Positions 1-5,135 of a stretch of 8,922 nucleotides of DNA are shown one piece after another. The DNA comes from Pseudomonadota bacterium (GTDB lineage Bacteria > Pseudomonadota > Gammaproteobacteria > Acidiferrobacterales > Acidiferrobacteraceae): the NCBI GenBank assembly GCA_021795255.1, contig JAJYPQ010000135.1, positions 1 through 8,922 of the forward strand, given 5' to 3'. Within the stretch, counting starts at the first letter, position 1; every line of letters starts with the position of its first letter. The notes under the pieces are model-generated. The model did no database searches and had not been told where the DNA came from. It was given only the letters and a program-made list of their open reading frames with translations. Position numbers and translations under genes: made by a program.

Positions 1-278
1 CGATAACTGGCGACGGTCTTGTTGTCCTTGGCATAAACATGAACGCGTAGAGGGATATCGATCCCCGCAGCCTTATCGGCGGCCCAGACCTTGGCCGCCA
101 AATTCGGGCGGAAGATCTCAAGAATCTGGTCGCAATCGACCTGCATACCCTGCTTTGCGGCATTCGCTTGACCATTAATATGCGCGACTACAGCCATACT
201 GAACGCTGAGGCTGCCTCCTTAAGGGCCGCCACCACCTCATCGCAGGTCTTGGTGCTCGTCTTCTGAATCAGCGTCAT
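1..278 (-). CDS. DUF302 domain protein (C-terminus cut by window edge)
   Basis: The leftward reading frame gives 92 residues before the window ends, with no stop. It starts MTLIQKTSTKTCDEVV, has a middle with INGQANAAKQGM, and continues with EIFRPN, AGIDIPLRVHVYA and ASYR. The layout fits the DUF302 family: an N-terminal 'F/DEVV..LK' helix, a central strand with H..AA..G, and a late 'PL(L/A)..D.PLR..VY...G/N.V..SY' segment. DUF302 proteins are small, mostly soluble and of unknown biochemical function; some carry redox or metal-related context. The ATG at 278 is preferred because the family's N-terminus begins there. An in-frame ATG at 311 would add 11 residues (MSSVLRGSSHT) that look non-conserved. 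The ribosome binding site is weak (AGAGG about 12 bases upstream). The family call comes from motif memory, not from an alignment. Confidence 0.75.
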   Translation of the reverse strand, partial: MTLIQKTSTKTCDEVVAALKEAASAFSMAVVAHINGQANAAKQGMQVDCDQILEIFRPNLAAKVWAADKAAGIDIPLRVHVYAKDNKTVASY

Positions 279-334
279 AGTGTGTGATGAGCCTCTTAAT
301 ACGGAGGACATAAGTAGCGAACCCGACCACCAGA

Positions 335-363
335 AATATAGAGACTATCGGGCAGCATGACCA
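335..363 (-). promoter_or_regulatory. Candidate sigma70 promoter for the DUF302 gene
   Basis: On the minus strand, TGGTCA (363-358, 4 of 6 to the -35 consensus) lies 17 bases from TATATT (340-335, 5 of 6 to the -10 consensus). Transcription would start near 328, leaving a leader of about 50 bases before the ATG at 278. This is a match by eye to consensus, without experimental support. Confidence 0.4.
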
Positions 364-380
364 GAACCCCGTTACCTTGC

Positions 381-396
381 TTACGAAGTTTACGAA
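381..396. repeat. Short direct repeat TTACGAA x2
   Basis: TTACGAA occurs at 381-387 and again at 390-396, nine bases apart, in the gap between the divergent DUF302 and barrel genes. It sits upstream of both candidate promoters. It could be a repeated half-site for a regulator, but a seven-base repeat can occur by chance. Confidence 0.3.
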
Positions 397-416
397 ATTC
401 GCGCGCGATCGACCAC

Positions 417-430
417 CGGGCGCAAGCCCG
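417..430. other. Small hairpin with GCAA tetraloop
   Basis: CGGGC (417-421) and GCCCG (426-430) form a perfect five-base-pair stem closing a GCAA loop, which is a GNRA tetraloop on the plus strand. It lies in the divergent intergenic region, about 140 bases before the barrel gene. It would be transcribed rightward only if a promoter lies further upstream. No U-tract follows, so it is not a terminator. Confidence 0.25.
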
Positions 431-485
431 CACCATGAGGGCGGTTCCTCGCTAAGATCATGTTCTCACAACAGCGGCCGCGCCC

Positions 486-514
486 ATGCAAAGCTGCTGC
501 AGCTCAGCTATGAT
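486..514 (+). promoter_or_regulatory. Weak candidate promoter with a 13-base dyad for the barrel gene
   Basis: TATGAT (509-514) matches five of six -10 positions and would give a leader of about 47 bases to the ATG at 568. The -35 position (486-491, ATGCAA) matches only three of six, so an activator would probably be needed. The spacer contains a perfect dyad, AGCTGC-T-GCAGCT (492-504), placed where a regulator could block or recruit polymerase. The dyad is visible in the sequence; an operator role is inference. Confidence 0.3.
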
Positions 515-567
515 AGCCTCCAGCGTACTAAGCCTCGTCGCACGACTACAATCTCCAGGAAGGGACT

Positions 568-1371
568 ATGCAGCGCGCTTTGATCGTCGCTTACCTTTGC
601 CTCATCACCGGAATAGCGGAAGCTCGTCTCCAAACGCTGCCCTCCCCGGTACCGGACCCGTGCGCCGGCCGCTCGGGTCTCCTCGCACAGCTTGATCGCC
701 CGACCGTTGCCGATAGTGTCTGCGCCGTAAAGCCCGGACGGGTCATTGTCGAGGCCGGTTACGCGCATAGCAACACGACTGCCGGGGCGAGCGAGAACGC
801 GCCCCAGGCGGAGATACGCTTCGGGCTTGCCGACGGCAACGAGTTTGTGCTCCTCCCCCCCAACATGACGTACAGGCCGGGCAATACGAGTCGCACAAGC
901 TACAGCTCCACCACTATAGGTCTCAAACACGAATGGGGTTACACGCGACACTGGAGCTACGCGGGGGAAGTGCTTCTGACCACACCGGCCCCCGGGAATA
1001 CCTCCCCAAGCTCCCTCGGTTGGGGCGAAGCGGTAAATGGTATCGTGAGCTACAGCATAACGTCCGATGTTGCGGTCGGACTCATGCTCGGAGCGACCGC
1101 GCAATACGATCGATACGGTCAACGCTACACCAGCATCAATCCCGATTTTACGGCCACATGGCTTTTGAACCCGCGCTGGCAATTGTACGGCGAGATTTAC
1201 GGACAAACGCACACGGGCTATGGCCAGGGCAGCGGATGGGATTCGGATGGCGGGGTACAGTACCTTGTGACGCGCCGCATCGAAATCGACGCCGAGCTAG
1301 GACAAAGACTGAGCGGGGCCTTGGGAGACTATCGTTATTACTGGGGATTCGGCGGCGGATGGGAATTCTAG
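568..1371 (+). CDS. Exported outer-membrane beta-barrel protein (transporter-like / MetA-like)
   Basis: This is a 267-residue protein with a strong ribosome binding site (AGGAAGGGA, two bases before the ATG). Residues 1-19 form a signal peptide: a short basic start, a hydrophobic core (ALIVAYLCLITGI) and an AEA cleavage site before R20. Two cysteines near the mature N-terminus (C32 and C52) flank the segment LDRPTVADS and could form a disulfide. The rest alternates polar and aromatic residues as amphipathic strands (for example VIVEAGYAHS, WQLYGEIYG, YRYYWGFGGG) and ends in Phe, the usual signal for BAM-dependent insertion into the outer membrane. This resembles the loosely defined 'transporter / phenol MetA-like' barrel family, whose substrates are mostly unknown. 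The stop codon lies within the start region of the next gene, suggesting co-translation. The barrel call is fairly sure; the substrate is not known. Confidence 0.7.
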   Translation: MQRALIVAYLCLITGIAEARLQTLPSPVPDPCAGRSGLLAQLDRPTVADSVCAVKPGRVIVEAGYAHSNTTAGASENAPQAEIRFGLADGNEFVLLPPNMTYRPGNTSRTSYSSTTIGLKHEWGYTRHWSYAGEVLLTTPAPGNTSPSSLGWGEAVNGIVSYSITSDVAVGLMLGATAQYDRYGQRYTSINPDFTATWLLNPRWQLYGEIYGQTHTGYGQGSGWDSDGGVQYLVTRRIEIDAELGQRLSGALGDYRYYWGFGGGWEF

Positions 1372-2042
1372 ACAAAGATTCGGCCTTGAATAAAACGCCG
1401 TGCGTAGACCAAGAGGGCGTGACGAAGTTTGATTTGCGCTTCGAAAGGCGGCCGCCCGCGCCAGTGGCGCGCCTCGAACCCCTTAATGCCTGGCGGCGTA
1501 TTCTGTTTGATCTCGGGCTTCTGGGAGAAGAAACCACGCCCGCCGGCCGGATCGGGTTCGGTAATGTTAGTCAGCGCCTACAGCAAGGCCCGAAAGGTCG
1601 CGAACACTTTCTCATCACCGCGACGCAAACCGGTGGCAAACCGGTCCTGACCGCAAAAGATTACACCATTGTCACCGCCTGGGATCTCGACACCAACTCT
1701 GTATACGCCGAGGGTCCGGCGCCACCCTCTTCCGAATCCCTCACCCATGCCGCGATCTACGCCATCGTGGACAGCGCGCGCTTTGTTTTCCATGTCCACT
1801 CCGCCCTCATCTGGTCGCAAGCCTCGCGCTTGGGTTTGCCGACGACCGCCGCCCACATTCCTTATGGAACAGCCGCCATGGCGCAGGAGATGGAGAGACT
1901 TTTATCGGGGTTTCCGCACCGCCAGACCGGTATCCTGGCGATGGCTGGGCACGCCAACGGCCTCATCGCCTTCGGGGAAACCGCGGAGGCGACGGGAAAC
2001 TCCTTGATCCAGACACTGAGTCAAGCACGGGCACAGCCCTAA
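1359..2042 (+). CDS. Class II aldolase/adducin family protein
   Basis: This is a 227-residue protein of the FucA/AraD-like zinc-dependent aldolase fold, which cleaves or epimerises sugar phosphates or related hydroxy acids. Visible family residues are the phosphate-loop-like GNVS (69-71 region), TATQTGG (88-93), the catalytic acid in PSSES (E126), the zinc histidines in HVH (H145, H147) and a third histidine in AGH (H198). All ligands are present, so it should be active; the substrate cannot be told. The start at 1359 overlaps the barrel gene by 13 bases. It is chosen because homologues, as I recall them, begin with a 'DEG..KFD' segment, matched here by DQEGVTKFD at 17-25. A GTG at 1419 would cut that segment off. 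The frame is open back to 933, but that stretch is a shadow of the barrel gene. It probably shares the barrel gene's transcript. Confidence 0.85.
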   Translation: MGILDKDSALNKTPCVDQEGVTKFDLRFERRPPAPVARLEPLNAWRRILFDLGLLGEETTPAGRIGFGNVSQRLQQGPKGREHFLITATQTGGKPVLTAKDYTIVTAWDLDTNSVYAEGPAPPSSESLTHAAIYAIVDSARFVFHVHSALIWSQASRLGLPTTAAHIPYGTAAMAQEMERLLSGFPHRQTGILAMAGHANGLIAFGETAEATGNSLIQTLSQARAQP

Positions 2043-2064
2043 GGGTGCAGAACGCGCTCGGCGA

Positions 2065-2087
2065 TAGGGCTCATACTTCTAGCCCTA
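2065..2087. terminator. Hairpin between convergent genes
   Basis: TAGGGCT (2065-2071) and AGCCCTA (2081-2087) form a perfect seven-base-pair stem with a nine-base loop, between the aldolase stop (2042) and the GNAT stop (2085-2087), which it includes. No T-run follows on either strand, so intrinsic termination would be weak. It may act instead as a 3'-end stabilising structure for both transcripts. Confidence 0.4.
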
Positions 2088-2648
2088 AACGCCACTGTCA
2101 TCGGCATCGGTCAGGGTCTTGCGCATGACGCTCAACACCAGATCGTCACGCTTTGGCTGCCCAAAACGATCATCCCCGTAGGGAAACGGGTGGGTTTCGC
2201 CGGTGGCACCGTAGCCCTGACGGCCATACCAAGCCATGAGTTCCTGGCGCAAGGGAATCACCGTGATCTCAATTGTCTCGATCTGCCAATGGTTGCGGAC
2301 CCAACGCTCGGCAGAGGCGAGGAGTTGAGTACCGAGGCCAAGACCTTGCGAGTCTGGCCGAATTGCAAAGAGGCCAAGATAAGCACGGGCGGGGGTCAGC
2401 TTTTTGAGATGGACGCAGCCCTTAAGGCGCCCAGCGACATGGAGAAGGATAATGCCGCTATCCGGTTCTTCTAGAAGATCCGCGATCATGTCCCGATCGA
2501 TGCGCTGGCCGCCCAAAAGATGCGCTTCGCTGGTCCACCCTATCTCTCCATCCGCTCCTCGGTAGGCGGTATTTACGAGCTGGGTGATCGCCTCGGCATC
2601 AGCGCCGATCGCCCAGCTAAACGTGAAAGAATCCACGGGATACGCCAC
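2085..2648 (-). CDS. GNAT family N-acetyltransferase
   Basis: This is a 187-residue soluble protein of the GCN5-related acetyltransferase fold, which transfers an acyl group from acyl-CoA to an amine. The acetyl-CoA binding motif is visible as RPDSQGLGLGTQLL (residues 97-110, Q/RxxGxG type), preceded by the beta4 strand AYLGLFAI and followed by the C-terminal 'Y.R.GY..TG' segment (141-150). The N-terminus (NTAYRG, then GWTSEAHLLGGQR) matches a common bacterial subgroup of unknown substrate. The start is a GTG at 2648, with a GGAG seven bases upstream, which decides it. It lies 96 bases downstream of cdd in the same direction and may share its transcript. A five-base-pair GC hairpin (2712-2727) sits in the gap between them, without a T-run. 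The substrate is unknown. Confidence 0.85.
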   Translation of the reverse strand: MAYPVDSFTFSWAIGADAEAITQLVNTAYRGADGEIGWTSEAHLLGGQRIDRDMIADLLEEPDSGIILLHVAGRLKGCVHLKKLTPARAYLGLFAIRPDSQGLGLGTQLLASAERWVRNHWQIETIEITVIPLRQELMAWYGRQGYGATGETHPFPYGDDRFGQPKRDDLVLSVMRKTLTDADDSGV

Positions 2649-2744
2649 ACAGTTTCTCCAAAAGCGCCGCCCCTCAAGGCGATGCGCGGCATCATGCGCG
2701 CCACCACTTCCGGGGCCTTCACGCCCCAGATAATCCGTCCCCGA

Positions 2745-3173
2745 CTATTCGCTTACCGGCAGATTGCGGGGACCAAAGCCCAAGGGCAGCAACTGAACAA
2801 GCGGACTACTGGCCCATTCGCCCGCAAGCGTCGTGGCGTAGACCACCATATCGCCTCGCGCAAACTCCCACAAGCGTTGGCGACACGCTCCGCAAGGCCA
2901 AGCCTTTTCGGGGCCCGCGACAACGACCAAAGCGGCCTGTACTCGGGCCCCACCAAGACGCGCCACCATAGCCCCGAGGGCGATCGCCTCGGCACACAGA
3001 CCCACAGGAAAGGCCGCATTCTCGACGTTACAGCCCGCAAAGATCTCGCCGGAGGCCGCGAGAATCGCCGCTCCGACCGCTAATCGGGAATACGGGGCAT
3101 AGGCCCGCTTCATAACCTCGATCGCCGCGGTCCTCAAATCGACAATCTCCGGCGGGAAAATAGCCTTACTCAT
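2745..3173 (-). CDS. cdd: Cytidine deaminase
   Basis: This is a 142-residue enzyme that hydrolyses cytidine and deoxycytidine to uridine and deoxyuridine in pyrimidine salvage. It is the short, homotetrameric type, usually about 130-140 residues. The zinc site is complete: C60 and the proton-shuttle E62 in CAE, and C94 and C97 in PCGACRQ. The nucleoside-binding CNVENAAFP (48-56) and the N-terminal AYAPYSRLAVGAA (24-36) are typical, as is the late LLPLGFGP. The ATG at 3173 is chosen because the homologous region begins there. An in-frame ATG at 3212 would add 13 unusual residues (MSCCDDGERLWRH) and has no ribosome binding site; 3173 has only a distant GGAG. It is divergent from yajR and followed by the GNAT gene. 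Confidence 0.93.
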   Translation of the reverse strand: MSKAIFPPEIVDLRTAAIEVMKRAYAPYSRLAVGAAILAASGEIFAGCNVENAAFPVGLCAEAIALGAMVARLGGARVQAALVVVAGPEKAWPCGACRQRLWEFARGDMVVYATTLAGEWASSPLVQLLPLGFGPRNLPVSE

Positions 3174-3311
3174 GTGCCGCCATAAGCGCTCCCCATCATC
3201 ACAACAACTCATAAGTGCGATGATCGATCTTACCTCGGAATATCATCCGCCCACTAGACATCCAACGCGCGGCCAGGTCGTCCGCGAGAAGCAGCAAAAA
3301 ATGGCTACCGG

Positions 3312-3330
3312 TCACACCTTTCACACCTTT
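3312..3330. repeat. Perfect 9-base tandem repeat upstream of yajR
   Basis: TCACACCTT is repeated head to tail at 3312-3320 and 3321-3329, followed by another T. It ends 15 bases upstream of the proposed yajR -35. The nine-base period is close to one helical turn, so both copies would face nearly the same side of the DNA, as in some tandem activator sites. A binding role is inference. Confidence 0.4.
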
Positions 3331-3344
3331 ATAGCCACTCAGCT

Positions 3345-3373
3345 TCCACAGCATCCGGTCACTCGGGTATAGT
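3345..3373 (+). promoter_or_regulatory. Candidate sigma70 promoter for yajR
   Basis: TCCACA (3345-3350, four of six) is separated by exactly 17 bases from TATAGT (3368-3373, five of six). Transcription would start near 3380, giving a leader of about 65 bases to the ATG at 3445. This initiation point lies upstream of the alternative GTG at 3391, so it does not decide between the two starts. Confidence 0.45.
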
Positions 3374-3427
3374 GGCGACTCAAAAACGGGGTGCCCATAA
3401 GGCCTTCAGCGCAACCTCGTCTTGCTC

Positions 3428-3433
3428 AGGAGG
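3428..3433 (+). promoter_or_regulatory. Ribosome binding site that decides the yajR start
   Basis: AGGAGG is a full Shine-Dalgarno match, 11 bases before the ATG at 3445. The frame is open further up to a GTG at 3391, but that codon has no comparable site, and the added 18 residues are not membrane-like or family-like. Confidence 0.7.
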
Positions 3434-3444
3434 AAAGCTCTTCC

Positions 3445-4842
3445 ATGCCGGATACGCGATCGGGATTCGATGAAACGATGTCGCCGCGCGAGAAGCGCAC
3501 CGCCTACTCGCTCGCCAGCGTCTACGCCGTACGCATGCTCGGCCTTTTTATGATTCTCCCCGTCTTCACTACGTACGGGGCGGAACTCAAAGGTCACACA
3601 CCGCTTTTAATCGGCCTAGCTCTGGGTATATACGGACTCACCCAGGCCATATTCCAAATCCCACTCGGCATGCTGTCGGATCGCATCGGGCGCAAGACCG
3701 TGATCTTGATGGGGCTCACACTTTTCATTAGCGGCAGTATCGTAGCGGCTCTATCACACACCGTCGAGGGCGTCATCATCGGCCGCGCCATACAGGGGGC
3801 CGGGGCCATCTCGTCTAGCGTTATGGCGCTCGCAGCCGACCTGACCCGCGACGAGCACCGCCTGAAAATCATGGCGACGATAGGCGTCAGCATAGGTATG
3901 GCCTTTAGCGCTGGGCTCGTTCTAGGACCGCTTCTGAATAGCTGGATCGGGGTTGCCGGGATATTTTGGGCGACCGCAGTCTTAGGTGTGGGAGCCATCG
4001 GCATCGTGTTGTGGGTCGTACCAAACCCTGAAACCCAGCACCACCACCGGGATACCGGTGTCGTACTAGCGTCTTTCGGCAAAGTCCTAAAAAACCCCGA
4101 ACTGCTGCGACTTGACTTCGGGATCTTTACCATGCAATTCGTGCTCACCGCCAACTTTGTCGTGATGCCCCTTCTTTTGGCGCACCAAGCCGGCATCCCT
4201 GTCAGTAAAAGCTGGGAGCTCTACCTCCCTATTATGGTCATCGCGTTTCTGGCCATGGTGCCGTTTATTATCGTCGCCGAAAAGCGGCGTAAGATGCGCG
4301 CGATTTTTTTGGGGGCTATCGGCGTGCTTGCCCTGGCCAACCTCGCTTACCTCTTTGCCGATCGGTCTTTGGTCGGCATGGCTTTGGGCCTCTGGGTGTT
4401 CTTTACCGCCTTTAACACCCTGGAGGCAAGCCTGCCCTCCCTCGTTGCGAAATCAGCGCCAGCGGATCAGAAAGGGACGGCCATGGGCGTCTACTCGACC
4501 GCGCAATTCCTCGGCATTTTTATGGGTGGCACAGCAGGTGGCGTTATTTATGGTACCTGGGGCATACACGGCAATATCATAGCAAGTGTAGGCCTCGTCC
4601 TCGTTTGGCTCGCCATAGCCGTCGGCATGAAAGAGCCCAAATATCTGGCGAGCTACGTGCTCCGCCCGAAAACCGCCATTACGCCGGAAACCACATCTGC
4701 CCTTCAAGCCTCTCTCGCCCGTATCCCGGGCGTAGCCGATGTCGCTATAGCAGCCGACGAGGGGGTGGCCTACTTGAAGATCGATCGCGCCGTGATCAAT
4801 GAAGACGACTTGCGAAGATTTGCCCAGGCGGACACCGCCTGA
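3445..4842 (+). CDS. yajR: MFS transporter, YajR type with C-terminal YAM domain
   Basis: This 465-residue inner-membrane protein has twelve hydrophobic segments between about residues 22 and 395 and is close in length to E. coli YajR (454). Motif A of the proton-driven drug antiporter family is intact in the loop after helix 2: G75-MLS-D79-R80-IG-R83-K84. Sequence resemblance to YajR runs throughout: YAVRMLGLFMILPVFTTYG, then GIYGLTQAIFQIPLGMLSD, FGIFTMQF, and KGTAMGVYSTAQFLGIFMGG. After helix 12, residues 402-463 form a soluble extension (PETTSALQ, IPGVADVAIA, AYLKID) matching the ferredoxin-like YAM domain specific to YajR. YajR is a proton-coupled exporter whose physiological substrate is unclear. 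It stands alone, divergent from cdd, with its own promoter, and I see no clear terminator after it. Confidence 0.9.
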   Translation: MPDTRSGFDETMSPREKRTAYSLASVYAVRMLGLFMILPVFTTYGAELKGHTPLLIGLALGIYGLTQAIFQIPLGMLSDRIGRKTVILMGLTLFISGSIVAALSHTVEGVIIGRAIQGAGAISSSVMALAADLTRDEHRLKIMATIGVSIGMAFSAGLVLGPLLNSWIGVAGIFWATAVLGVGAIGIVLWVVPNPETQHHHRDTGVVLASFGKVLKNPELLRLDFGIFTMQFVLTANFVVMPLLLAHQAGIPVSKSWELYLPIMVIAFLAMVPFIIVAEKRRKMRAIFLGAIGVLALANLAYLFADRSLVGMALGLWVFFTAFNTLEASLPSLVAKSAPADQKGTAMGVYSTAQFLGIFMGGTAGGVIYGTWGIHGNIIASVGLVLVWLAIAVGMKEPKYLASYVLRPKTAITPETTSALQASLARIPGVADVAIAADEGVAYLKIDRAVINEDDLRRFAQADTA

Positions 4843-4976
4843 GGCAACCACACCGTAGCACTCGTCGCCAAGGCCGCGTGCGCTTGACAATGCACCACCA
4901 CCTGCCAGACTCATCATAGGTCCGGTGGTCGCAGAGACTCATTCGTACCGTCCAACAGTGTGGGGAAGAACTGTTC

Positions 4977-5135
4977 ATGCCAGAACCACCGGGCCGCGCC
5001 AAAAAAAGGCGACCCGCACGAAAGGGACCGTTGGCATTCGCGTCCTGGCGGATCGCAAGGAATCCTAGCGTTACCGCAAGGAAAGGCCGCTTTTGTGAGT
5101 CGAAAGCTAGCGCGTTTTGGCGAGACCCATCATGA
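4977..5135 (+). CDS. Small very basic ORF (52 codons) coupled to the c-di-GMP gene
   Basis: An ATG at 4977 with a GGGGA ten bases upstream opens a 52-codon frame whose TGA overlaps the ATG of the next gene as ATGA (5132-5135). The peptide starts MPEPPGRAKKRRPARKGP and has 14 Arg/Lys against 3 Asp/Glu, with no membrane segment or signal peptide. The downstream gene has only a poor ribosome binding site of its own (GGCGAGA), so translation through this ORF could deliver ribosomes to it. I recognise no family. It may be a real small protein, a leader peptide that only serves coupling, or chance. The start site and the exact overlap favour function; the arginine-rich composition alone does not, because random GC-rich frames look similar. 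Confidence 0.45.
   Translation: MPEPPGRAKKRRPARKGPLAFASWRIARNPSVTARKGRFCESKASAFWRDPS

Noticed and set aside
508..1212. 234-codon open frame on the minus strand over the barrel gene
   Set aside because: It is antisense to a gene with signal peptide, ribosome binding site and barrel C-terminus. The translation has no recognisable domain.
933..1358. Upstream extension of the aldolase frame to 933
   Set aside because: This stretch lies inside the barrel gene in another frame and shows no family similarity; the enzyme fold begins after 1359.
3172..3372. 66-codon ORF on the plus strand in the cdd-yajR gap
   Set aside because: No ribosome binding site; it begins over the cdd start and runs through the yajR promoter and repeat. 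The translation looks random.
3391..3444. GTG start for yajR, 18 residues earlier
   Set aside because: No Shine-Dalgarno site, while AGGAGG precedes the ATG at 3445.
4884..4889. Perfect TTGACA -35 upstream of the small ORF and c-di-GMP gene
   Set aside because: No -10-like hexamer lies 16-18 bases downstream (AGACTC or GACTCA only), so I do not call a promoter, though one may exist with activator help.
5001..5007. Run of seven A as a slippage site fusing the small ORF to the c-di-GMP protein
   Set aside because: The target frame has a TAG at 5108-5110 between the run and the main start, so slippage would not produce a fusion.
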